Origin: Symsagittifera roscoffensis
Lineage: Eukaryota > Xenacoelomorpha > Acoela > Convolutidae
Length of the DNA stretch: 64,000 nucleotides
Assembly (NCBI RefSeq): GCF_963678635.1
Contig: NC_087069.1
Coordinates: forward strand, 29,926,776 to 29,990,775
Reading direction: 5' to 3'
Of the stretch, positions 55,693 through 64,000 are shown in pieces. The stretch's first letter is position 1; each line of letters begins with the position of its first letter. Under the pieces are notes generated by a model, which was not told the DNA's origin, searched no databases, and saw only the letters and a program-made list of their open reading frames with translations. The translations under genes and the position numbers were made by a program.

Positions 55693-57660
55693 TATTTTTG
55701 CAGTAAATGTCAGTTTCAGAATTTGAACCACTTCATCACCTATGTGAACTTGAACGAACACAAATCCTACAATCATTAGCACTAACAGTATGAAAAATCT
55801 CTTAAGGTTGATATCTTCTCCCAGGAATACGCTCAAAATTTATAGGTTATGGAAGAAACTTTCTTTGCTACTAAAGATGTACGAAAAAAACTGTCATCGT
55901 TATACGTTTTTGCAGACAAACGCTGCTACCAAAGAGTTTTACTACAAAAACAAATATCATTTTGTGGACACACTTTCACAACGCGCATAATATTATCTCC
56001 ATACACCACAATAATGCAATCACTAAAGACCATTTCAAGCAGCGCAATTACCAGAAACTTAAAAATTGACCTTAATCAATTAGAAATTAGTCAGAATCCG
56101 ATATAACAAATGACATTATAATTCAACAAATTGAGATTTTCTCACTAAAGAGAATACGTATACTCCAACGACAAACTAAGGATCAAAACTTTACTCTAAA
56201 CATGTCTAATCAAAACTGTTATCTACACACAAGAATACGATTGTTATGTGAAAGATGAAAAAAATGTATTATGTATCCAAACAGAGAAAACCATCGACCT
56301 CAAGATATCTCTCCAAAAATTATTTTTAGTTTTTTACACATCAAAGATGAACTGCTAGACTTCCTAGGATGGCTCTATTTTATTCTGGAACAAGTGACAC
56401 TTTTATACGCAATGTTTGTTTAATAGGACTTTTATTTTCACTTGTTAAAGGAATTTGTAAGATCTGTGCGATACAAAGGCAAGTCAACCGACAAGCAAGA
56501 AAAGCCGGTTTTTTTAGGGGCAGGTTTTTGGAAAATTTTTAATATCATCATATACAGTATAACCTGACGAAAAAAATAATGAATACAATAAACAAACAAA
56601 AACAAAACCAAAAGAATAGGATGAGCCACAAAAAAGCACACACATGAAAACAGCACCTCTACAGTCTTGCTACTTACCATATCAAAATCAATTACAAATG
56701 ATTACACACATCATCTAGTGACGAAATTTTAATAAAAACAAAAAACCAAAAACGAACCGAAATTCTCATAATACTTATCAACTACAAAATTAAATTTTGA
56801 AACGAAATAATAACCTCATAGAAGTAGAACTCGTTCTTTCAACGGTTCTGATAATGGTTCAAACACCTTCCAATCTTTTCCAGCTCTTCATCAGACTTAT
56901 CACGCTCAAACTGCTTTTAACACTCGTAACTTAATAGAAAACCCCGCCATCGACACTCAAGGTGAGTTTTTAGATTCCAAGCCTAGCCCTACTACTTACT
57001 TTTTCCAACCACCTTTACCCCTATCGCTCACCAAGATCCCGTAGTTACCCTCTCAACTAACTCCGATTTATCGTACTGAGACGTTATCCCCATTCTTTAA
57101 CCACTTTCTAGCGCTGTTGACGAAAGTCCAATAATCGACGGCGAGTTGGGACACAATTTAGATAACTTGGTCCAAAAACAGCAGCTAGTCAACAATACTA
57201 ATAGTCCACTCACTATTCAACAATTAACACAATCCGTTTAAACCTCAGAAACGTCTTCCATTCGTAAAACCCCAACCCAAGCGTAGCGCATACTCATGAA
57301 ATGAAAATACCCGACTGACCCTTCCAGAGAAGTAGTCAACTGCCCTTACACATCCCGACCTCTCCGAAGCCATTATCTCAGACACACTAACACAAAAGAA
57401 TTTTACTAGTAATTATAACCATCTTTTCGCATTTTTGTTTCGACAACAAAGAACCCTAAAGCCGACGAGATTCTTATGTAGATGGAACCAATTTAATCCC
57501 ACACTCCCTTCTTTTTGCTTTTATACTTTCCCTAATCCTCTTAGCATACCATTTAGGAAATCCGATATTGACGTACCTTAAATCACAGATATTCATCTAA
57601 TCACTTAGGATAGCAATTCAAAAACAAAGTTGTTGGACATAGCATATTATGATCACGAGG
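55693..57660. other. Graveyard continued; coding-like scraps only
   Basis: Two overlapping frames at 55790-55990 and 55849-56106 are open for 66-85 codons without recognised motifs. 56820-57060 reads SDNGSNTFQSFPALHQTYHA and SPTTYFFQPPLPLSL in one frame, gag-like in composition, then degenerates. The minus-strand frame 56438-56680 is hydrophobic and judged accidental. Confidence 0.3.
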
Positions 57661-59519
57661 TCCATAGATGAATAAAAGATTCAAAACAAATAACACCAAC
57701 ATTGCATTAAAGTCAAAAGAAACAGAAAAAGTTTTTTGTTATCGTAATTCAAGTTTTCCCTTAGCAATGCATAAACAAACAAATTCGATCATGTCATCGA
57801 TCGTTCACTTAAAAATCACAAGAAATACAAATCATATTTCAGCCGCTCTAACATTTTCTAACTAATATTCCGTTTCCTTACTCAAAAAGAAAGAGATGTT
57901 AACTGTTCACATGATTAAAGGTTGAGAACTAAACTAACCCTCACTCATAGTTCTGATCGTTTTATTCCAATGCACAATACATAAAACTAAGTTACATGTA
58001 ACCCACACCAGCGTTATATGTTCAATTTTGCAAAAACACGTCACTCTTTTTTTGGAGTTTCGCATACTGTATAAAAGTACTAACGGCACGGCACTCTCCA
58101 AAATTTTGACCACGTCCGATAAAAGTATATTTTTTGCACTCACCCTACAACTATCCACCTAGAATCCCGACCATGATCATCCATGATCATCTTACATGAG
58201 GAAATCCAGCTTGTCGATTATTCGCTCTTAGAGTTGAACCATGGCACAAATGTTGATCATAAATTTCAAAAATTGATCCGAATAACTAACAAGATTTTAG
58301 TGTACCCAAAAGACTACAATATCATCAAAGCACTTGAGAGTTTTGGTCCACTACTATGCCCAGGAAATGTAATTCCTATGTTAGCAGAGCTTTTAAGATA
58401 ATTAACCACCATCGAAATGTTTTTCCCAATGGAAGTTTTCCCGACCCCCATTCAAATTAAAAATTCATTGCTGTTCAAAACTAACTACTTATAGAGTTTA
58501 AGTTTGCAATGATATAGATCACCCATTTTCTTTTAGGTTTCCTCAACAGCTTTTGAAAAATAAAAAAATATATAAAAAACTTAATTTTTAAATTTTTTTT
58601 CAATAAGTGCTAACTTAAATTTATTTCAATAGGTTTGCATCTCGTTGGACGCTTCACTCAGAGAAGTCAGCCTTTTGTATCGTACTCGATCGATAACGAA
58701 CGAGTAGTGAGAATGCACGTGTTCTCGCTCTGACTTTCTCACAACTATCCCTCAACATCATCACAAGTACTTCGCAGGCTCATTCAACCTAAACTCTCTA
58801 TTAGAATTTTATAAGACACTACATCCATCCACCACAAGAAAAACTTTGAACTAAAACTTCCTAAACCCCGGATGGGTGGAACAAGTTTGAAACAAGTATT
58901 TGTGTTTTTCTTTGATTTTCTCGATGTAAAATTTTACTAACAAACCAACCATGATTTTTGACTGAAAAATTTGATAAATTTTAAAGCTGAACACTTTCTC
59001 ATTTTTAGTCAGAGACTAATGATACAGAATGAAATCAGTTACTTTCTTTTCTTTTCTAACTTGGCAATCAGTCAGCATATCTCTAGATCTACTGAGACTA
59101 GGAAATATAAGATAAAAGAGTAAAGGAAACTGTTAGACTAAGAAGTTGTACGAACCTATGAGGTCAAAAGTAGATAGCGTAACGAACTGACGGTGTACCC
59201 TTAACCTGAGCTCAACAATTAAGTTTAAAAAATGACTGAAGTAACTTTTATTAAGATTTAGGCTTGGAAATTTGAAACTGTAAAATAATTGAAAAATACA
59301 GTTCTTGCATTACAAACTTGAGAAATTGTATCAAAAAAGATTTTTGGCAAACAGAAAGATTTACAAGAAACAAAAAACCCCACTGCTCATTTTTTTCCGT
59401 TAAGGCAGAGGGCTTTTTGTTATCCCCTCCCCCAGTTCAACCCCGTTCCGAGCTCATTTATAATTGTTTTAACTGTTACAATTGCTAAAGGTCTGATGTT
59501 TCGATGTAAAATAAGAAGA
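57661..59519. other. No firm gene; one 72-codon ATG frame
   Basis: 58183-58401 (+) starts with ATG and encodes 72 residues (ILHEEIQLVDYSLLELNHG, ending LCPGNVIPMLAELLR). Composition is protein-like, but no family is recognised and no splice context is clear. Near 58650-58740, GAGAAGTCAG and CTGACTTTCTC form an imperfect inverted pair around ACTCGATCGATAACGAACGAG. 59410-59440 resembles a MITE end (GGGCTTTTTGTTATCCCCTCCCCCAG). Confidence 0.3.
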
Positions 59520-59863
59520 TTAAATGTGTTTGCAATAGTTATTTTGCTCTCTGTGAGAAGTTTCATTGCACTGAAAGGTAAAACTGGTGGATGGATTGGA
59601 AAAAACGACTAAAACGTTTCGCCATGGTTTGCGTTTGAATTTTAGTTTGACAAGTAGGCACACTAATTCCTCAGTTATGTGGTTTTCATCCATTTTCAAA
59701 TGTTTTCCATTTAATTGGCTTGTAGTCTTAAATGGGGATCGTTCGTAAAAAGCTGGAACTTGTAAGACTTTGAGGTTTTGATGGATGCTGTTTTTCCTGT
59801 TAAACAAGCTACTGGTACAAACTCTATCAAAATTCACCCATCTTATTGCACGAACTTGCTTGA
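59520..59863 (-). pseudogene. Open segment of unknown origin, no start codon
   Basis: A minus-strand frame of more than 105 codons ends with TAA at 59520. It contains VNFDRVCTSSLFNRKNSIHQ, then FYERSPFKTTSQLNGKHLKM and VCLLVKLKFKRKPWRNVL. It has no ATG near its beginning, so it would be an internal piece of a gene or of a transposon. No family is recognised. The composition is varied and not low-complexity, which is why it is kept. Confidence 0.25.
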
Positions 59864-60715
59864 TAATTTTTGACCGTCTCGACCGAAGTTTGGCATGTTC
59901 GAGAAATTTTTAAATTATTTCGACGGAAAAAGTATGCTCGATTTTGCTCGACCTGAGCCTGATATGTTTCGACCATCTCGGCCAAAATTGTTTTCATTTA
60001 ACATAAATATTCAATCTAAAAAGTTAGAAAATTTATATTTTGGCTAATACTCAGGGCGATTTTGTTTACAAAATGAAAATATTGGAGTCAATTTTTCCCA
60101 TCATATTGAAAAGCGTGAAAAATGGTATTAAGTGAAAGAAAGTGTCATATACTAAAACTGTCCTACTGCCAGACAATCGTGCTCCAGGAGTGTTTCGACC
60201 GTGTTCGAGTATGTTACAACCATGCTTGACCATTTTTGCAAGTATAAACTGGGATTGAGGTATTTTTTGACCGTGCTTGACCAATTTTTTTCTGCCGTTC
60301 TCGAGATGTTTTGACCTTCGCACACGGTATCATTTTTGGGTATCATCTCATGGTGATTTTGTTAACAGAAAGAAAGCATTTTGGTTATTTAAAATTTCTA
60401 TGCTTTGAAGAGAAAAATTTTATTTTGATAAAAGGCACTACAATCTTATGAATATACTGTTTCAGACTTTGGGTCAAAAGCGTACGAAAAGGTTGATACA
60501 TAAAGTAAATCGAGATGCTTTTCGGCTGTGCTCGAACTATGTTAAAACATGCTTGATCAAAGTTCCGACCGAACTTGCGGTAGATTTCTATCGTATTTGA
60601 CCAAACTTTGTTATTTTTTGACCATTTTCGAGATATGTTTCGAGCTTGCCCGACCAAACATTGATACTTTTCCACCGTGCTCGAAGTATGTTTTGCGTTT
60701 GTACTCGGTCCAAAA
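59864..60715. repeat. Degenerate repeat rich in TCGACC / CTCGA
   Basis: Variants of TTTCGACCGTGCTCGAGTATGTT recur at irregular intervals: about 59875, 59950, 59970, 60195-60230, 60265-60315, 60520-60560, 60615-60660 and 60670-60690. The best pairs are GTTTCGACCGTGTTCGAGTATGTTAC near 60193 and CCACCGTGCTCGAAGTATGTTTT near 60672. Minus-strand frames across it repeat words of the type EHGRN/KHGQK, which merely reflect the DNA repeat. Confidence 0.6.
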
Positions 60716-61139
60716 CCTTGTCTCGACTATTCTTCTTTGGTCGGGCACTGACGTCATGTTGACTCTAAAAGTTAAAATAGAGTGAGCATTTCGCCCAGGG
60801 GTTGCTTTTTCTACCTTCTTCTTGGAAGTTTGGCAACAAAATGAAAAAAATCTTTATTTTTAGCAAATAAAATCAAGTTGAAATTTGTTGAGGAGAAAAT
60901 GAATCAAATGTTGGTTGGATAAATTAGAAATCTCAAAATTTTAAACATTGGTCAATCTGCATGCACAAATTAATATCATTGTATAGATCATTTTCATTTG
61001 ATTTTTGTTTTGTGAAGTTTTCCAGGTTAAAGAAATTCTGGATCAAAGATTCAGCTCTAGTCTATCATTGAATTGGACTCAATATTCATCATTTGTTGCC
61101 CAAATTGAAGTTGAAATGATTTGTTTAAGTTCCATTATT
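60716..61139. other. 3' flank of the CAP-like gene
   Basis: No frame. On the minus strand an AATAAA lies near 60856-60861, about 280 bp after the stop codon of the CAP-like gene, and could be its polyadenylation signal. Confidence 0.25.
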
Positions 61140-62236
61140 TTAACCAGAAACATGTATTAAAACAATCAAACAGAATGATTGAAAAAGACATGTAACTTTT
61201 CTGGAACAGTTAGTACCCGGATTGTTGGAGTCTTGCGCCGTTTCATTACCAGCAGTAGATCCATTATTCTGGGCACTATTGTCGACCTTCTTGAGAAGCT
61301 CGTTCACTTTCTTGTAAGCTTTAGCCTCATCTCCCGCTGATAGACCTTTGCTGTTTTTTCCTTTTGTAGTTGGTTTCTTAGCTGGAGTCTTTGCTGTGGT
61401 TTTGGTAGCGGCAGCTGGCTTAGTGGTTGTTGGGTTCGATGCTTGTTTGCACTGCTGGTCGAGAGTGTTATTGCAACTGTTCCAATTGTTCTTCGGCTCA
61501 TTTTTACACAAATTGAGGAAATTCTGGTTCGAGAAAATTTTGGTTGGACGTTTTGAAGCAGAGGAACCTTTTTGACCGTACTCACATCCCAATACATCTC
61601 TATCAGGACCGTACTTGGTCGGCGTTTTAAAACCAAAATTGTTAAAAGAGGAACCAGAAATTTTAACATTTTGGCAGTTTGTGAAAAAACAACCCATTAT
61701 GTCATTTCTTTCAGACAAGAGGCCTGCCAGCAAATCCATGTATCGCTTTTTGCTTTCACCCAATGTTGTTTTAGCAGAACTATTGTAGTAGCAGCTATCA
61801 TTTTGCCAGAATTTTCATCTGAAATCATAAATTCTGCAGATGCGTTGGCGTATGTCTGGTTGAAAATATATTCTCCTCCGTCCTCTCTTGTCGCCACTTT
61901 GGCAACACCAAAAGAGGATGCATTGTCAGGAGGATATGTCACCCCGGAATCGGTCATCACTACAGTTTCAATCGTGTTAGCGGATTTTGCATTGATATTT
62001 TCGGATTTCGATTTGACCAGTGTCAAGACCTGTTGAGCCAATTGGTCATCCCAGCTGTATGGCTTGAGTCCTGCATTTGCTCTGTGAATATTATGTAGCA
62101 TTGTCATCTCGTCTTTTAGACTATAGTTAGTTGCAGTCGTAGTTGATGCAGTCCCAAAGCCGCTGCTGGATTGTGACCTTGCAGCCAGACATACATAAAG
62201 AGTGAGTATCGACATTGCAATAGCAAAAAGCTTCAT
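61140..62236 (-). CDS. CAP/SCP-like secreted protein, frame broken in the middle
   Basis: ATG at 62236-62234 in the context AAAAATGAAG. Residues 1-19, MKLFAIAMSILTLYVCLAA, are a signal peptide. HNIHRANAGLKPYSWDDQLAQQ at about 48-69 matches the CAP-domain opening (HNxxR...W.xxLA), seen in pathogenesis-related and Ancylostoma-secreted proteins. Three N-glycosylation sequons follow (NAS, NQT, NAS). At about 61765-61815 the frame must move by one base: frame one ends at 61697, and frame two carries TTLGESKKRYMDLLAGLLSE, a Cys-containing part (GCFFTNCQN, LGCEYG, LCKNE, SCNNTLDQQC), a Thr/Lys/Pro-rich linker and a hydrophobic end to 61140. Frameshift mutation, sequencing error or an unseen intron are all possible. 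Extracellular role inferred from the family. Confidence 0.6.
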
Positions 62237-63144
62237 TTTTATCTCTAGGAATGTTTGATTTGCTATATGACGGGGGAGCAGAAGTAACTGTTAACACTTA
62301 ATTGTAAAGTCAAGAAATAGGATCAAACTCAACTAATAATTGACTCTTAACTGTATTGTAACGCGCGTCATAAAATATATGACTTTTGCTTTGGTGGTTT
62401 CAAATAAATCAATATGACATTAGCAAAATTAAGGTAACATTTGTTCTGGACATCGATGGTGTGTAGAAATTTGTTTCATTTTGGAGTGTGTTTTAAACAC
62501 AAAACAGGTACCTAACTTAAACAGAGCTGAAATCGCATACGTTTTGATAAAAGACAAGTTGTACAACATCGAAGCCCGTTTAGTCTGGATTGCAGATGCA
62601 ACAGAAGATTAAAAGTTATCAATAAGCCAACAGAAAACAGTCCTTGATTCGCTTCAGCTGTAAGATTCGCTTCAGATCGTTGCTACTTAAGGCCGACACT
62701 CCCTTGCAAGATGCAAGATGTTATTTAACTCATGAAAGCTGGAACAGCGTGAGGCGACAATTAGTCGCAAGCGACGATTGGTCACAAGCGACTATTCGCA
62801 GCATTTTTAAAAGGCAACAATCTGTCAAAACAAAAAACTAGCATGACTGCAAGGCGTGCGTTTCTGTGGCGGAAAATGACCACAATCAGTGGGAAAAAGT
62901 TATGTCCCCTCAAATAGGTTAATTTATTAAATGAAAGTTTATGTAACGCGAATTTATGTAACGAGCTTCAAATTTCATTTGATATCAGTTTTCCTGCTAG
63001 TTAAACAAGGAAACAGCGATTTTTAACAAAAAATCGCGTAAACGTGTGGGACAACAGTAGGCTTATTTTATTGAAAGGGAGGGTCTTTTTTGGTTTGAAC
63101 ATAGTGCAAAAGAGCCGAATCTGTCGTCATTGTCTATTTCTAAG
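62237..63144. other. Upstream region of the CAP-like gene; no other gene
   Basis: On the minus strand a TATATTTTATG sequence lies near 62369-62380, some 135-145 bp before the ATG; it could be a TATA element if the leader is of that length. The adjacent GCGCGC (62361-62366) is a CpG-rich spot. 62640-62840 is open on the plus strand but has no start and overlaps the short repeat at 62755. Confidence 0.3.
62755..62800. repeat. 17-bp imperfect tandem repeat, ~2.7 copies
   Basis: CGACAATTAGTCGCAAG, CGACGATTGGTCACAAG and CGACTATTCGCAG follow each other. Each contains a small inverted pair (CGAC/GTCG-type), so single strands could form short hairpins. Confidence 0.6.
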
Positions 63145-64000
63145 TGGCATGCAACGTTTTCACAAGATAGTTGTGAAACTTTGAAGAAAAATACAGATCA
63201 AGCAGTGAAAGGCATGGTTGTTTCCGGTTCATTGGCAACCGATAAATGTACTACGTGTTCAGAATGCAAGATATTTACGTCTGACATATCTTAAAACCCT
63301 CAAGTTAGGGCAACCCGAAAAATTCAACTAGTTCTGAGTGATGTTTGTGGAGCTTTTCCGGAATCATTGCATGAAAACAAACATGCACTATCTTTTAATG
63401 TTGATTTTTTAAGATATGCAACGGTATATTTTATGGCCTCTAAAGGCGTTTTGTAAGACTGTAGTATACAAGAAATCGTGTAGTAACAACTGCTAATAAT
63501 GATGATAAAACACCCTGCCAGATGTTTTTTGGAAAGCAACCCAGTGTTTATCCTTTAAAATTTTTTTGTTTGCTTATGTATATTTATGTATATCAAAATT
63601 TGAATCCCACCAGCGCAAATTACTATCCAAAGGCAAAAAGCAATTTTTACTGGTTATGTAGTACCTGTCCCGCATATATTTTATATGATTTTTTGGAACC
63701 GAAATTTAATCGCTCTCGTAATGTGACATTTCAAGAAGAACAATTCCCAGGTCTCGGTAACGGATCAAGGCCTGCTATTGTTTTGCCTTTTCCGGGCATC
63801 GACCCACTGAGGGCTGTCACAGATTCAGTGGGGACCAATAATGCACAAACAGGTGCAACTGATGCAAAAAAAGGTTTGCTTACTCTTGAACAGCCGTCCG
63901 TTATCCGTGACAGGGGGAGCTGCTATCTACCACTAATCATACTTCTCAAAGAGTGTTTTCAGCATCTAACCTCATGATGTGCAAACGGAGATTCAAGATA
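63145..64000 (+). pseudogene. Decayed Ty1/copia pol fragment, runs off the window
   Basis: The order is typical of copia. A gag-pre-integrase motif with CTTCSECK near 63250-63275 is preceded by a KWHATFSQ relic of the WH..H box (63150-63175). Then comes RKIQLVLSDVCGAFPESLHE, corresponding to the first integrase Asp (LVLSDVCG, near 63320-63345), and ATVYFMASKGVL near 63420-63455. Next is MFFGKQPSVYPLKFF at 63522 and NPTSANYYPKAK, then FLEPKFNRSRNVTFQEEQFP near 63690-63750, the junction between integrase and RT. Sequence between 63456 and 63522, which should hold the rest of the DDE core, is deleted. Stops and one or more shifts are present. RT lies beyond the window. Confidence 0.75.

Noticed and set aside
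56438-56680. Hydrophobic minus-strand frame of 80 codons
   Set aside because: T-rich minus-strand sequence opposite an A-rich plus strand yields Phe/Leu/Val codons by composition. No other support.
61348-62036. Plus-strand frames opposite the CAP-like gene
   Set aside because: These are antisense shadows. The minus strand has an ATG, a signal peptide and the CAP motif.

Overview
The window looks like gene-poor, repeat-dense, AT-rich nuclear DNA of an invertebrate animal. The grounds are Ty3/gypsy elements of the Mag/K02A2.6-like type (a clade known from animals), a Ty1/copia fragment, short inverted-repeat DNA transposons with 8-bp target duplications, exons with GT/AG borders, and one CAP/SCP-like secreted-protein gene. 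I cannot name the species. No rRNA, tRNA, CRISPR or prokaryotic operon structure was seen.

Layout. 1-11703: a tandem array of about 4.7-kb units, each with two long, diverged arms in opposite orientation (A and A') separated by spacers B and C; about 2.4 units are present and the third is disrupted. 11704-13400: candidate exons of host genes, including a minus-strand exon with a 48-bp (16-residue) coding tandem repeat. 14309-16658: a decayed DNA transposon with terminal inverted repeats. 16978-19424 and 32255-34103: clusters of about 200-220-bp MITEs with GGCTCTTTTTCC-type ends; five insertions or nested insertions show clean target duplications.

19425-32254: a Ty3/gypsy element inserted into one of these MITEs (5-bp duplication GGGGA). 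It is enlarged by two tandem duplications, one of LTR-gag (2.1 kb) and one of RT-RNaseH-INT-tail (3.6 kb). 35508-44550: a related but older element on the minus strand, whose integrase region is present three times (1317/1318-bp period). Both elements are broken by stops and frameshifts. 44640-48100: dispersed repeats with hAT-like ends. 48100-60700: a graveyard with a heavily decayed third Ty3-like integrase (50.9-52 kb), a 117-bp tandem repeat and a degenerate short repeat rich in TCGACC/CTCGA. 61140-62236 (-): the CAP/SCP-like gene, with a reading-frame break. 63145-64000: a decayed copia pol running off the window.

How parts relate. The nesting gives an order of events: MITE insertion, then gypsy insertion into it, then point and frame mutations, then segmental duplications that copied those mutations. 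The two gypsy elements share LTR palindromes (TGACGTCA and a GGTCG/CGACC inverted repeat), a gag ATG that straddles the LTR end, and a non-coding, acceptor-like gap between the RNase H and integrase frames. Percent identities and base composition were judged by eye, not computed.
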